NCBI RefSeq assembly: GCF_963678635.1
Contig: NC_087063.1
Coordinates: 80,087,574-80,151,573, forward strand
Direction: 5' to 3'
From: Symsagittifera roscoffensis
Taxonomy: Eukaryota > Xenacoelomorpha > Acoela > Convolutidae
Length of the DNA: 64,000 nt
Each line of letters opens with the position of its first letter. Position 1 is the stretch's first letter. The notes under the pieces were generated by a model, which was given only the letters and a program-made list of their open reading frames with translations, was not told the DNA's origin and did not search any database. A program made the position numbers and the translations under genes. Below, in pieces: positions 1-10,999 of the stretch.

Positions 1-139
1 AGGGTGTCGACAAAATGTACTAAAAATTCTTTATCGGTTTGCCAGGCCAGGGATGAGAAAGGTTTGCGAGCGTGCTTATCATTTCTGCTAGTGAAAGATC
101 CAAAGAAGATGATGGTGCAACTGAAGTCGGTGCAGAGGT
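1..139 (+). repeat. Right end of a tandemly duplicated integrase segment (identical to 4958–5096)
   Basis: Bases 1–139 match 4958–5096 without a mismatch. The segment is part of the integrase region of copy A and is followed directly, at base 140, by gag sequence. This is the arrangement expected if a 4957-bp unit (140–5096) had been duplicated in tandem and only the end of the left copy lies in the window. The repeat may extend further left. Confidence 0.85.
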
Positions 140-1045
140 TTGAATAGCGCACTGGAAGCATTCGTCGCAAGGACCAAACGAAAGAGGAGGGGGCAATAAT
201 TTGAGAAAAACATTTCAGAAGCCAAGAGAACTCAAAGATGACTCGGATGATTGCATCAATACATGGATTGAGTTGATGAAATTGCATCTAGAGCAAGACA
301 ACTAGAATGATGAATGACAGGCCTACACGGTTATCTTGAGCGATCTAGAGGGCACGCGGTTAAAGGATGCGGTAGTCAAGAAAGAAGTGGAACACGATGC
401 AGCAGACAAGATCTTTGAAATTCTGCTCAATTGTTTTGGCTCCGGAAAGGAAGGGACATCAGGTCATGAAGAGATTCGAAAAATAGAGGCAAAAAGATGA
501 TGAATTAATTGACTGAATCTTGGATGATATAGTGAGCTTGAGGAGGAGTGAACCTGGGGAATCCACCCACCAGTAGAAGAAACTTCAGCATTGCATTGAA
601 GCTCATCGACGGATACAAAGCGACGACTTCAAGTTATTGTTGGCGGTTTTCTAAACGCTATCTAAAGTTAATGCACCCACTCCAGAAGAGCTGAGGTGCA
701 AGTCTAGAGAAAACATCTATATGAAACCTAAGAGATACTCCTTTTCGGCTGATCGGAATCTTTAAAAGGCAAAACAACAAGAGAGATCAACCTGGCGCAA
801 CCCGAGAACTGATGTGGACAAACGTCGATCCTGTGCGAATTGTAGTTTAGCGGACCACCACGTCGCGGAATTTACCTCTTACAAACAAGGGTTGAAACGC
901 CTAAGGTACACTCATGATGAAGACGACCTGAAGCAGATGGATGATTTTGAATTGTACAGTGACCTGATATCCAAAATAGGCTCTAAATGTTTCTCCTGTA
1001 GCCGAGAAGGTCATCCCCGGATGGATTGCCCTCTGTTCTTGTAGG
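140..1045 (+). pseudogene. Copy A gag remnant (capsid-like region and CCHC zinc knuckle)
   Basis: This is the decayed gag of a Ty3/gypsy-like element. An open stretch at 195–305 reads as the start of a capsid-like helical domain (residues ...DDSDDCINTWIELMKLHL...) and ends at a stop. More capsid-like sequence continues in shifted frames to about 560. A 76-codon open segment at 814–1044 ends in a nucleocapsid zinc knuckle at 988–1029 with exact C-x2-C-x4-H-x4-C spacing (CFSCSREGHPRMDC). In the family, gag forms the particle and the knuckle binds RNA. Several stops and frameshifts make this copy non-functional. Confidence 0.75.
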
Positions 1046-2165
1046 TAGGAAAAATCAAAATCAAACAAAACACAAGTTAGCACTGGCTACGGTACAGAAC
1101 ACGAGATATTGGTAAGCTGAAGACTATTTGCAGAACACGGACATGATCAAAAACGAACTGGTGACCAAATCCGTGGAGGCGCTTTTTGAAGATACAGAGC
1201 ACAAAGAGCCAAATCCACAGAATTGAGCGTTAGAAGTAAAGTATGAAAAAACTGCAGCTGATGCGATCAACAAAGTGAAGCAAGATTCAGCGGCCAAAGA
1301 GATAGAGCAAAGACTGCGACAGGATAAAGAAAAACAACGCAAAAATCAGATGTCAGTTTTGGGGAGAAAAAAAGTCTGAGTTGAATTACCTTATCAAAGC
1401 TAGGAACAGTTGCAGTTCGCTAAAGATGGCAAACCATTTGCGATCACGAAGATAGGGGCGCGGATAATGTCAAAAATTACCGTTGCTCGCCACGAATTGA
1501 TGAGAAGTCTGAGCAAATCGAGTGACCAATGACTGACACACATGGATTCATACGCTGACTATTTACGCTGACTCAGTCCCCACAACCCATGTAAGGCCAT
1601 TAGAGCAATCTCGACAAAAAGGGGAGGGAAGTCGATAAGGGCCAACAGCAGGTACACCGAAGCTAACGGGCCAAATGAAGTAATGCTGAACATAGATAGC
1701 ATCAATATCTATACCAAGACCATGGTCATTATGGGCTGGCCAGATTTTTGTGGGGCGAGAGGTATCAAAGGCACGTCCATTGGAAATTGTGCTCAGCTTG
1801 AGGAAGATGTCATGCACCAAAGCACGGAAGCGGACGTATCAGCTCACGTACTTGATACAAACGGGATGCAGAAATCCGTAAAGGGACTTCTACATGCGGG
1901 GGCGGGGTTGAATGTAATTTTTGCCACAAATGGGGTTCGGTAAGGACGCGCTGTTAGACTCAAGAGCCGCTTGTCAGCAACGAGCAAGGGTGCACTAAAA
2001 TTACTTGGTAGAACACCAATCCTACCGTTGAAAATCGGAGACAGAACTCTGTGGATCAGCTTGCTAGTGGTGGAAACCCTGTTCGAGTCATTGGAATTCA
2101 TATTGGCCAGAGTTTTCATCAGAAACTTAGACGTGACAAAAGATCTTAACAAAGGATCTTAACAA
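1046..2165 (+). pseudogene. Copy A gag–protease linker and inactive aspartic protease remnant
   Basis: 1130–1420 keeps lysine/glutamate-rich, coiled-coil-like coding traces in broken frames. 1680–2160 holds a retropepsin-like region. The segment at 1884–1913 reads GLLHAGAGLNV, where the family's catalytic Asp-Thr/Ser-Gly triplet is replaced by His-Ala-Gly (1893–1901), so the protease active site is lost. A following frame (1971–2159) has LGRTPILPLKIGDRT and ends in RVFIRNLDVTKDLNK. That tail matches the start of copy B (RNFDVMIDLNKA at about 12390), which ties the two copies to one family. Confidence 0.6.
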
Positions 2166-3180
2166 AACCGGTGAATTTGATCTTTACACGGGAACTTAAG
2201 GTAAATGAAACCGCAATTGTCAGCTTGAGAAAGATCAGTTTCAATGAACTCAGCGATAATAAGCAGGTATATGTGGTGAATTCCCAGGTGTACAGCTAGA
2301 GTGCTGCTGTCTTGGGAAGATGGTGGCCTCTGCGTCAGCGTCTTGTTGAAAACTGTTGATATACCGATCACAATCCAGAAGGTAAGGAAACGGGGATATG
2401 CACTGCCGGTGGAAACTAGATCTGAAACAACTGAGAACATTAGATAGCATGAAATTCTTGATTGTTCGAACCACGCGGACAAAATTTTTCCGAATCACAC
2501 AGGGAGTGGCAAGGAGCATAACTCCCCACAAATTGGATGGACACAAAAAAAGAAATAGAGAGATTACTAGAGAATGATATGATAGAACTTTCCAATTTAC
2601 CGTAGGCGTGTGGAGTAATGATGGCTAAAAAGAAAAGGGGTCAATTTCGATTCTGTTGTGACTTTCGGTATCTGAACTCGGTATCTGAACGTCACGGTGA
2701 AGGATGCCTATACAATCCCTAGAATAGATGAGATTTTCTCAAACAAGGAGATGCCAACATTTTTTTACTGTTGATTTAGGGTCAGCAAACTGGCAGGTAC
2801 CTCATACGAACCAGGATAATAAGAAAATGGGATTTGCCTGCGAGCTGGATTTAATTGAATGGGAACGAATGCCTTTTGGCCGGTGCAATGCGCTACCCAT
2901 ATTCCAGAGGCTTATGCCACAAGCAATCACAAGAGTAACCAAGATATATAGGAACTTGATTATGTGCTACGTGGATGATGTGGTGATTGCAACGCCAACG
3001 CTTGAAGATCACATCGAAAGCCTGGATAAATTTTGGCATGTCTGACAAGGGTGGGTCAAAATTGCAAGCCAATTTCGATAAAGTACCTTGGGACGATGGT
3101 GGACAAACATTGTAAAAGGCCAGATCTAGATGCAGTGGAGGCAGTCCTGACGTAGAAATCTCTCCAAAGATCGAGCACCA
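2166..3180 (+). pseudogene. Copy A reverse transcriptase remnant
   Basis: This is the reverse transcriptase (RNA-dependent DNA polymerase) of a Ty3/gypsy-like pol. The region before 2560 is a degenerate protease–RT linker. The RT core spans about 2560–3180 in several frames. One frame (2728–3042) carries FFTVDLGSANWQVP, ERMPFGRCNA and the catalytic YVDD box (2968–2979). A stop or frameshift after about 3045 breaks the thumb region, which continues with LMSFSGFANFSRDFI from 3185. The sequence is clearly related to the RT of copy B at 12904–13938. Confidence 0.85.
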
Positions 3181-3700
3181 GTTGATGAGCTTTTCTGGTT
3201 TTGCGAACTTTTCAAGGGATTTCATCAACGATTTTACTGACAAAGTGTACCCAATGGAACCACTCATGAGACACAAGTACAAGAAGTTCATTTGGATTGA
3301 TGCTACAGAAGAAGATTTTCAAAAAATAAAGAGGGAGAGTTCTGTGAAGCTCCGGTGTTGGTCATGCCCACAAAAAAAATCACATGTATTTTCTGGACAC
3401 GGATGCATCGGTAGTCACAATTTCAGGGATACTACATCAACAACAAACATAGAATGGCAAAAAACCGTCTTGAGGTTCATAGCATATGGATGTAAGATCT
3501 TGGGGGACAGGGAAATAAAAAACAGAGCCCCTAACAAGGAAATGATCGCTGTGGTGACCTTCGTAGAAAAACACAGATCACAATTGGGCAGTGAAGCGTT
3601 TTTTTAACGAATCGAAAACTAAGCCTTGTCCTGGTTGATCGCGTACTCCACGGATGAAAGCTACTTAGAGAAATGAATTAAGGTGACATTTGGTCTTAGT
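3181..3700 (+). pseudogene. Copy A RT connection and RNase H remnant
   Basis: The open frame 3182–3604 contains the RT thumb/connection (FANFSRDFINDFTDKVYPMEPLM) followed by RNase H. The RNase H core is frameshifted: the first catalytic block FLDTDAS is read in a different frame near 3392–3412, while the flanking text (IAYGCKILGDREIKNRAPNKEM) is in the frame of 3182. The copy cannot produce an active RNase H. Confidence 0.75.
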
Positions 3701-4804
3701 CAAACATAATATTGGGGACAGCTTGAGCGAAAAGACTGAGTTTTAAGAGAGACAAGAACAGAGGGAGGTTGACCGGCTAGTAATAAAATACAGGTTTTCT
3801 TTCGTGAATAGGGAGACATACGACTATATAGCTAAATAAATCAGGGCGACTCATACAAAGCTACCCGCGAGTGAACAAAAGGTGAAACTTCTTGTCAGGA
3901 AGACAGCGACACTCATAGATATCCTGCTCAGCTCGAGACTAGGGAAACGTTAAAGACAAAATGACATGACGTAGAAAAGGTCGAAAAAGGTACGACAATA
4001 GTGGAGCCAGCCTTGATCAGATTGTTATTGAATTTACGAATATCAAATATACCGACTCCAAGTGGAAAAAAAAACGAGCCTGAAGTCAAAATTGAAGAAC
4101 CCGAAGAAAGAACCCGAAAAAAAATGACAGCCAGCAGACCTGGAACTTGAAAGCCGAAAAGTAGTGCGTTCATTGATCGAGAGCATTTCGGAAGAAACAC
4201 TAAAGCAAACCATGTTGATGAAGAAAAGAGCCTCGTTCAATGAGCTGACTGGAGTGCTTGGCCCAAATCAAGAGTCCGATGAATAGGAGGCGCAGTTGAA
4301 AAACTGTGACCTAAAAATTTTGTCAGAGGAATCAGGAAACACTGCCTCCGATAGAGAATCCACGGAGAGCGATGATTGTTCAGACAGCCTGTGCATGATA
4401 CTGGCAGGAACCACGTTGAGAAACCAGGATAGATAGATGCAGATAAATCACTCGTCAGGAACTAACAAGATAGACATAGGCGAGGAAAGTGGAGGGAAGG
4501 AGCTGGAGATGATTGCGGTTTCAAGAAAGCCTTCAGGCAATTGTCATGCAATCCAAGTCTAGAGCCCGAAGACAACAGTAGAATCTTGAGCAAGATAGTA
4601 TGTGTGAGGTTTGAGGATCACGCATGTTGACCAGGAATTGTGGCAGGGCAGATGATGGCCGGCAAAGAACACGTGAAGGCAAGATATAGACGGTCAGACA
4701 ACATGAGGTCACAGAAGAACAACAAAATGACCTGCAATCTTTTCAAGTGGATAAATTTAGGGGGGAAAGAAAAAAGGTACCTGGAGTAGGACAGCTACGA
4801 GATA
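3701..4804 (+). pseudogene. Copy A long linker between RNase H and integrase (degenerate)
   Basis: About 1.1 kb separates RNase H from the integrase. In typical Ty3/gypsy pol genes the two lie close together. Translation gives acidic and lysine-rich fragments in all three frames, for example PTPSGKKNEPEVKIEEPEER around 4045–4110. No catalytic motif is visible. The corresponding region of copy B (14472–15540) is similarly long, so the insert belongs to the family and is not a later insertion. Confidence 0.6.
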
Positions 4805-5560
4805 TTGAGCCAGTTTTTTAAAGAACGGAGAGGGTTTCTCTATCACCCGGCAGATGGTGCAGTAGTCTGCAAAAGGAAAGATGAAGAGAAGCTTTTGCAC
4901 TGCCTGAATTGTATCAGACGGAGTTACTGGTTAAATACTATCATCAAATGGGGTATCAGGGTGTCGACAAAATGTACTAAAAATTCTTTATCGGTTTGCC
5001 AGGCCAGGGATGAGAAAGGTTTGCGAGCGTGCTTATCATTTCTGCTAGTGAAAGATCCAAAGAAGATGATGGTGCAACTGAAGTCGGTGCAGAGGTCAGC
5101 TTTTAACGAGATTGTGGAGATAGATCATCAACTGATCTGCATGATTGAGACGGGATACATTCAGATCCTACTGTTCATGGAACATTTCATAAAAATTGGT
5201 AGAGGCGGTACCTTGTCAGACAGTATCAGGAAAAGAAACTTGCAAATCTTTGATCACACAATGGATCTCGAGATATGGTTGTCCCATGATTTTTTGGCAG
5301 ACAATACCAGAGCCTCTGTGGGAGACCTGGACAAATATCTGATAAAGAAGTCGCACCTTGTTGAAGCTCACTCGATGGTTTCACATCCGCAAATAAATGG
5401 ATTGGTAGAGATGGAGCCGCACGCTTGTGAACATGTCTTCTATTATACTTTTCAACACATATGACTGATTGGAAGAAAAAGTTGCCACAAGTGGTGGGCG
5501 CATACAATACACGCAAAACTCAACTTATGTGATCAGTCCTTTCAAGATGCTGACAGGCAG
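4805..5560 (+). pseudogene. Copy A integrase remnant
   Basis: One frame stays open for 219 codons (4805–5461). The N-terminal zinc-binding part is eroded: the His pair seen in copy B is missing and the sequence reads RSYWLNTIIKWGIRVSTK, while the Cys side survives as ...RACLSF. The catalytic core keeps the first Asp (EIVEIDHQLICM). The second block reads LADNTRAS. The third block (HPQINGLVEMEP) keeps the Glu. The frame then shifts; the following text (MLTGRKRAMPLTFF, about 5548–5590) is the end of the core seen in copy B. Confidence 0.8.
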
Positions 5561-6480
5561 GAAACGAGCGATGCCATTGACTTTCTTTTAACCAGAGTAT
5601 GAAGATCAAAGGACTTCACCCCAGCTTACATGAGAAAAGCCATTCATGAACAACAGGAGGTGAACTTTTCTTGCAGATGAAACATAAATGCGACACTGCA
5701 AAAAGTACGAAGAGAAAGTACTTAGAGCGGAACCATACACAGTGGGACAGTTTGTCTGATAGTTTCAGAACGTCATCCCACAAAAGGGAACCAAGAAACT
5801 ACTGAAGGAATGGAGGGACCCTTTGTTGGAATGAAGTGACGTTCCATCACCGGAAGATTGGTGCATTCCACAATACATGGAAGGCCTGGAGTATCTCATA
5901 ATTGAACCGGCCTTTGATTTGAATGAAAAACAGTCCAGGGAAAAAATGATGGTAATGAAACCTCGAGCATGAGCGACAATTAAAAAATAGAGTTGACCTC
6001 GAATGAAAGCTCTTTTGTTGAAAATGCTTAGAATAAACCCGAATAGAATGATTTTCATAATTCAGTACAACAGGTATGGAGATCACTTCTTGATTGACAA
6101 GACAAAGCAGGCAGATGAAATCGAGGCAGAACTGGTAGGCATTAGTGAGGTAACGCCAGATCGAGAGTGGCAAATCATCAAAAATGATGATTATTTCAGG
6201 CAAAAAGATCAAAGCAATCCGGAGCTGGAAATGGATCTGGAACAGTGCGAGACAGAGAAAAAGGAGCAGAAGAACCTGAGAACATTCAAATGAATGCACA
6301 ATTTACCAGCAAGTAAAAAACTTGTCCAATCAGATAACAAAATGATTGGTTGCGAAAAAAAACACATTCAGCAAAGGATCCTTAGTTTGGTTGAATAGTA
6401 ACAGAGCGACCACAGGAGATACCCACGAGTAATCTTGATTCAGCACCAACGACGTGGACGTCGATGAAAATTTTTGTCCG
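5561..6480 (+). pseudogene. Copy A integrase C-terminus and post-integrase region
   Basis: Fragments in changing frames match the C-terminal part of copy B pol: QNVIPQKGTKKLLKEW (about 5766–5815), PSPEDWCIPQYMEGLEYLI (about 5848–5904), and RYGDHFLIDKTKQADEIEAELV (6073–6138). The open segment 6003–6290 is very acidic toward its end (EMDLEQCETEKKEQK). It lies where copy B has its own acidic region, between the integrase C-terminal domain and the macro-like domain. Confidence 0.65.
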
Positions 6481-6930
6481 GGGATCGGGGTTAGGATTTT
6501 CACACACCGGAAAAATTAATGATAGAAACTTATAGAAACAAGGGAACCACTGGAGTGGAAGGAGAACAAGAAAAATTTGACTCTACCATTGGCGGAAATT
6601 TCCAAACTAAACTCGATTTGATCTTTTTTGACAGGACCAGTGCAATCTGCATAACCGCGGACATGAGCTTTAAGACCCGGTTAGAAGCGGACATGAAAAA
6701 GGAATATCATACCGTGAGTTCATGTGCTTTTTTGTAACAAATATCAGCGAAAAGAATGTGGTGAACCCAGAACACGTAGTACTGGCCTTGACACGACTGA
6801 GAGATTTTCTAAATGAGAGAGAAATAAAACAGGTTTCAGTACCAGTTCACGATCCAAACAGAAGCAGAAGAAATCCAAGGGAATGAAATGCTGTTTTACA
6901 TGTGATCTTTGCTGAAACATAAATCAAAAT
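6481..6930 (+). pseudogene. Copy A macro-like domain at the end of pol (degenerate)
   Basis: This region corresponds to 19800–20435 of copy B. The frame 6519–6734 reads FFDRTSAICITADMSFKTRLEAD..., and a shifted frame from about 6742 reads NPEHVVLALTRLRDFLNERE...VPVHDPNRSRR. These blocks align with copy B and, by my reading, with the core of TARG1/OARD1-type macrodomains (strand, an ADxxx-GxGxA-like loop, then a ...LxxLRDFL... helix and a SxPxx... strand). The glycine-rich ADP-ribose-binding loops are not preserved. Frameshifts make this copy dead. Confidence 0.5.
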
Positions 6931-7839
6931 ACCGTCCGTAAGCAATTTTACTCGAGCATTGCCGGAGAATAATGGAAGTAAACTTGCGCTTGGTAAGAAA
7001 CGGGGGCCCTCGAGTTCACATCTAGGGAACCCAAGCATTGAGCTGAAATCTAAGTCTTCACTTACATGCTATCACAGTAGAGTAAAAGGGGCGTAACCAC
7101 CTAAAACAAAAATCAAGACAAGTTAGGTGCTTGATATAAAATTGACCCAATTAATGCGGTGCTAAAAGATACCGCTGGCATTTGAATTAAAAAGAAGCTA
7201 AAAAGGGGAAAACTTAAAGAAAACGCTTGCGCTAACCAGAGCGAGAATCCCACTGACAAACCAGAGCGAACATTTTGATCAAAACTTGAATCTTTTCATT
7301 GAAGTGAGACTCTTTTCTCGAGGGAGAGGAGCTACTCCACCAGAAAGGATTTGATGCCTCGAGCGGAAACTCTTGATTGGTAGTTTTCTGTTGTTCATTC
7401 TTCAGTCGCATGCATTTTCGGTTGGTATTCTTGAGTGGCATTTTCGGTTGGTACTCTTGAGTCGCATTCTCTTGAGTGGCTGAACGTTTTTGGAAGTCAG
7501 GTTCAGCAACATTAAAGAAGCCAGCGTTGGATGGGCTGTAAAAGCGTTTGAGAGACCACGATTACACTCAGATGGACGAACCAGTGGTAGTAATGTTGAA
7601 TGACGTCTTGCAACCAAAATTTCAAGTAAAAGGCAGGGAGTCAGCGACGAAAACTCTGTTGATGATAGGCTACATGTCCGAATGGATCTGGAATCAAGGG
7701 AAGACCAGAGAGATGTCTTGCAGTATGGACAGAGACATCCTCCTCCTGTGGGTAAATCAAGTTAAGTGCCAGCTTATGTTTTCTGTAGCTCGTAATCAAA
7801 CTCTTCCGGCTTTCCTTGGAATCTTCATGATAAAATAGA
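6931..7839. other. Unassigned retroelement-flanking DNA
   Basis: No recognised protein is present. There are short open frames on both strands without family motifs. Around 7408–7475 a short sequence built on 'cattttcggttggtattcttgagt' units is repeated imperfectly two to three times. The stretch lies between the end of copy A pol and a minus-strand fragment of the same family's 3' ORF, so it is probably a mixture of 3' element sequence and rearranged fragments. Confidence 0.4.
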
Positions 7840-8530
7840 AGCATCACGTTCAGATCCCCCATGGTCTTCATGCTTATGCATCACGTTCAGATCCCCCAGG
7901 TCTTCATTTTTTCAAGGCAACAGCGTGAACTCTTCATTCATTTCCTCAACGTGGTTTTCTCCGTGATTTCCTCATTCAAATTCGCTTCTGGATGTGGGCA
8001 CCAAGATGATCTCAATAGTTTCCAGACTACTCCTGGTGATCAAGCAATTTTCTTCACCTCCTAGTATCAACTCCACTCTCTTCTCGGAACGAGGAAGGAA
8101 GACATTTTCGCATAATTCTCAAGAGATTGTCTAAAATTGTCATATTGCTCAATCCCCGGGTTTTGGATCACATGTAAAATAATACTCGAGACACGATTTT
8201 CCTATCCCTGATTCTTGCTCGCCTTGACCAACATGATCCATCTCAAGGAGCACGACGCATCTTTACTGCTTGCCGGAATCAATCCGGACTAGTCTCGAAC
8301 CACATATTGTGTCATCATTCTGTGAACATTGAGACCTTTATCACCCAAATTTAACTTATCACAAGAGCTCAGGTGCTGCTGCTGTTTATCTCAACTCAAG
8401 AATCACGCAAATAACAGTTGACCCTCGGTCCTTATGTATGGGTTTGTCATCAAAGATTCGCTGGTGAAGGTGCTCTCATTTCATTTTCGAAGTCTCGGTC
8501 ATATTCCAGTCGGTCATCTTTGGAAGTTTG
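7840..8530 (-). pseudogene. Fragment D: minus-strand remnant of the Ty3/gypsy third ORF
   Basis: Nucleotide blocks match copy C on the same strand. 7890–8090 (Ser/Trp-Cys-Pro-rich segment, 'tgggcaccaagatgatctc') corresponds to about 10850–11040. 8210–8360 ('cgccttgaccaacatgatccatctcaaggagc...') corresponds to about 11490–11640. The intervening part is deleted relative to copy C, and frames are broken throughout. A 37-bp direct repeat with 'cacgttcagatccccca' occurs at about 7840–7907. Confidence 0.55.
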
Positions 8531-8671
8531 ACCTTGAGAAAACGTTTAGTCTCGATTTTGAGGGTGAAATGCAATTTTTCAAAAATTCGAATTGAGCAAG
8601 TAATGCTCAAGTTTCTTGCGACAATTGAAAATGTCAGAAAAATAAGATCAAAAGATTTGAGCTACAATCGC

Positions 8672-8738
8672 CACGTTCAGGGAGGTAAGATTGTCACGTT
8701 CAGGGAGGAAAATTGTCACGTTCAGGGAGGTAAGATTA
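8672..8738. repeat. Three tandem 22–23-bp units
   Basis: Three head-to-tail copies of 'cacgttcagggagg' plus a variable 8–9-bp spacer lie at 8672–8694, 8695–8716 and 8717–8738. This is a small minisatellite at the edge of the minus-strand retroelement fragments. Confidence 0.9.
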
Positions 8739-9149
8739 GTTTGTGCTCTCCGGACTCAAGATTGATGTCCTCGTCGCGTGTTGTCGTCTGTCAGTGAGCC
8801 CCCAGAAAGTTGAGTGCTTCTCATGATACAGTGCCAAAGGTCATTTACAGAAGTTTGCAGCAGATTTAACTTTATCTACACCCCAAAACTCACAACCATG
8901 CAAAATTGTCACATTATCGCTAAACAGCAATCGAAATCTGCATACACCTGCACCGTAAATTCCGCTTTGTAAGCTAATGATTAAACAAAATTTTTTTACC
9001 CATTCAGAAAATTGTCATGCAGAGTTTTGATTTATTCAGTAGATTAAATATACTAGTAACAAACTTTTTTTTAAATTTCTTTTCAGTGCTCTCAAGCCCC
9101 TTTTTCTTTCCCCGCTCACGACTCAAGAACCAATCCCTGAAAACCATCC
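8739..9149. other. Non-coding flank at the 3' side of copy C
   Basis: No coding sequence is recognised. By position this is 3' untranslated or LTR-side sequence of copy C, which runs on the minus strand. Its reverse complement shares only weak similarity with the flank after copy B at about 29100–29150. No clear LTR boundary is visible. Confidence 0.4.
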
Positions 9150-9656
9150 TCAGTTCGTGCCCTTTGTCTTCGAGGTACTGGGTCCTGACACATTCGACAT
9201 CGTGATCTGCCTTGCCAGTTCTTCTTCGTCATCGGAACTGATTACGATCTCTTCCCATACCTTTAGCTGTTCGTAGGCCCGCAACCACTCCCTTTGGTAT
9301 TGTAGTCTTTTCGCCTGATTCAGCAGACCCTTCACTTTAGGTTCCCTATTCATGCAAAAAGAACTGTGCAAACTCAGGCTCACATTCTTCGCTAAGTTCT
9401 CGTCTAATATCAATTCCCTCGCTTTGGTGTTTTCTCGAGACACTCTGCCAACTCTTTTCCAAACCGTGGTTATCGCGTTGCGATGGATAAGCAAGCGTCT
9501 CTTGAAAGCTTCCGGCCCTATCTCGGCCAGGAACTGTCGATACCCTTTCTGATGTTTCTTCATGTGATCCTTCGTCACCGTGTACAACCAAGACGTCAAC
9601 GTCGCTCGAAACCATGGGAAGAATCTTATGCGACTCCACAAGTGCCTCACCTCCAT
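9150..9656 (-). pseudogene. Copy C third-ORF C-terminal segment (168 codons open)
   Basis: This is the C-terminal part of the large third ORF of the Ty3/gypsy-like family. It is homologous to the + strand segment 28366–28791 of copy B; conserved blocks are FPWFRATLTSWLY / MPWFRANMTAWLY and LIHRNAITTVWKR / LTHRNAVTIAVRR. The segment is mainly helical and charged, ending in an acidic serine stretch (SSDDEEELARQ). No transmembrane segment or envelope motif is seen. The function is unknown. The two copies have diverged strongly at the amino-acid level but kept the same blocks, which implies past selection on this domain. Confidence 0.7.
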
Positions 9657-10113
9657 AGGTATAGGGAATACTTTGCACGCAGCTTCAAATCACTCAAGCC
9701 TCCGGTTGTAATCAATATCATGTATTGAATCCGCTGTTGGTGCCCTCGATAATTCATCACGTTTTCCTCGATCGATCGCAACGCCAGCATCGAGCTGTTG
9801 GTGACTCTCGATAATTCATCACGTTTTCCTGGATCAATCGCAACGCCAGCATCGAGCTCGCCACGAAAAGGGTGACGTTCTGCTGATGATCGGGTGACCC
9901 GACTGACCGAATTTCTTCCACGTCCCATATCAAGCAGAGGTTCGAATGCTCCGGATACCACACTGTCTGTGCCAGGCAGTGAAATGGGCATTCCCCATGT
10001 GTCAGGTTGATACTCCGGAGATTGCGTTCTCCCGAAGCTTCCAACAGAGGTTCAAACTCCATCATCTTCTCATGTGTCACGTCATTTTCCTCCATGGCTG
10101 GGGCACTATTCAT
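9657..10113 (-). pseudogene. Copy C third-ORF segment with an internal duplication
   Basis: The minus-strand frame starting at 10113 (ENDVTHEKMMEFEPLLEASGERNLRSI) matches copy B at about 27955–28040 (ENDEIHQMMMEVEPLLEASGMRDWRSI). It continues with LCLIWDVEEIRSVGSPD, like copy B LVLIWDCGELLSMGLPD. Toward its C-terminus the element SMLALRxIxENVMNYR is present twice because of a 61-bp tandem DNA duplication, and the second copy is read in a shifted frame. The function is unknown. Confidence 0.65.
9733..9857. repeat. 61-bp tandem duplication inside copy C
   Basis: Two adjacent copies begin with 'gctgttggtg' at 9733 and 9794 and share 'cgataattcatcacgttttcc' and 'atcgcaacgccagcatcgagct'. They differ at a few positions and by one base in length, so the duplication also shifts the reading frame. 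Confidence 0.85.
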
Positions 10114-10996
10114 CGCTTCCCGATCGTGTTTTGTCTCTCGAAATCACTCGTGTTTTCACTTTCTAAGCTCAAGAGTTCTTCCCACCAGTCTTCACTCAAG
10201 TTCTCTCTTTGATCCCCTGGCACAGCTCCCGAGATCTGCCTCAAAAGTCTATTTGAGTGATGCGACATTCGAGCCAGGCGTACGATACCCATCTGACTGG
10301 ATGCCTTCACCATCGCCATGTGTAATGGGTAGTGACTTCCACACAGATTGGCCATTGCCGATCCCACCAGAGATTTCGCATTCATTGGCAAACTGTAGGC
10401 TTCACTCACGGGAAACCCCATCTCCGCCTCAAGACCACTCTTCCATCCTCTGATGTGTTTCTGGACAATCTGTAACTCTCCAGGCCATGATTCCATGCTC
10501 AAAGTCGTCACCAATTGGTGATCGGATTCTAGCATCTCCAGTGATTGCAAGCTGCATAACCTCGAGAAGAATCCCAATGCCGTCGCTATGTTCACAGTGG
10601 TGCTCGCATAGCATTCAGCCATTATCTGAATCTCACTTTTGTCTTTCTCCGTGATGTCACCAAACCACGTGGCTAGTTCCTCCTTCTGAAAAGATTGTGT
10701 TCTGACGCAGGATCGTCCGTCACAGGAATGCTCTCCACCTCCACACAACAAGGGTCCAGACAACTACCCGGTTCCATCTTCTTCACTAACTTATCCAGCT
10801 TGCTCGTTGTTTCCTCCGATTCTTTTCGATGAGGTAAGATTAGTCTAGGCACAACGTTCAGATTCTTCAAATCCTCGTCCTTCGCTGGTGACAGTCTCAC
10901 TCGCTCCGTGATTCCTTCAGTCAAACTCGCGTGGGGATGAGGGCACCAAGAGGGTCTCAACAACTTCCAAACAGTCCCCAAATTAGTGACCAACAT
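10110..10996 (-). pseudogene. Copy C third-ORF central segments
   Basis: Two overlapping minus-strand open stretches (10763–10110, 10996–10673) are in different frames and so reflect a frameshift. Both match copy B. LLRPSWCPHPHASLTEGI corresponds to LMKPSWCPSPNANSIMRA (about 27055–27110). VNIATALGFFSRLCSLQSLEML corresponds to VNLVTALGYYSLFGSLESLL (about 27415–27475). The blocks AKSLVGSAMANLCGSHYPLH and ARYLVGSTLAPMCKSRYPVH also correspond. The region looks alpha-helical and soluble. I do not recognise a known domain. Confidence 0.7.
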
Positions 10997-10999
10997 GTC

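Noticed and set aside
8672-8738. CRISPR-like array
   Set aside because: Three direct units without real spacers in an animal retroelement region. It is a minisatellite.
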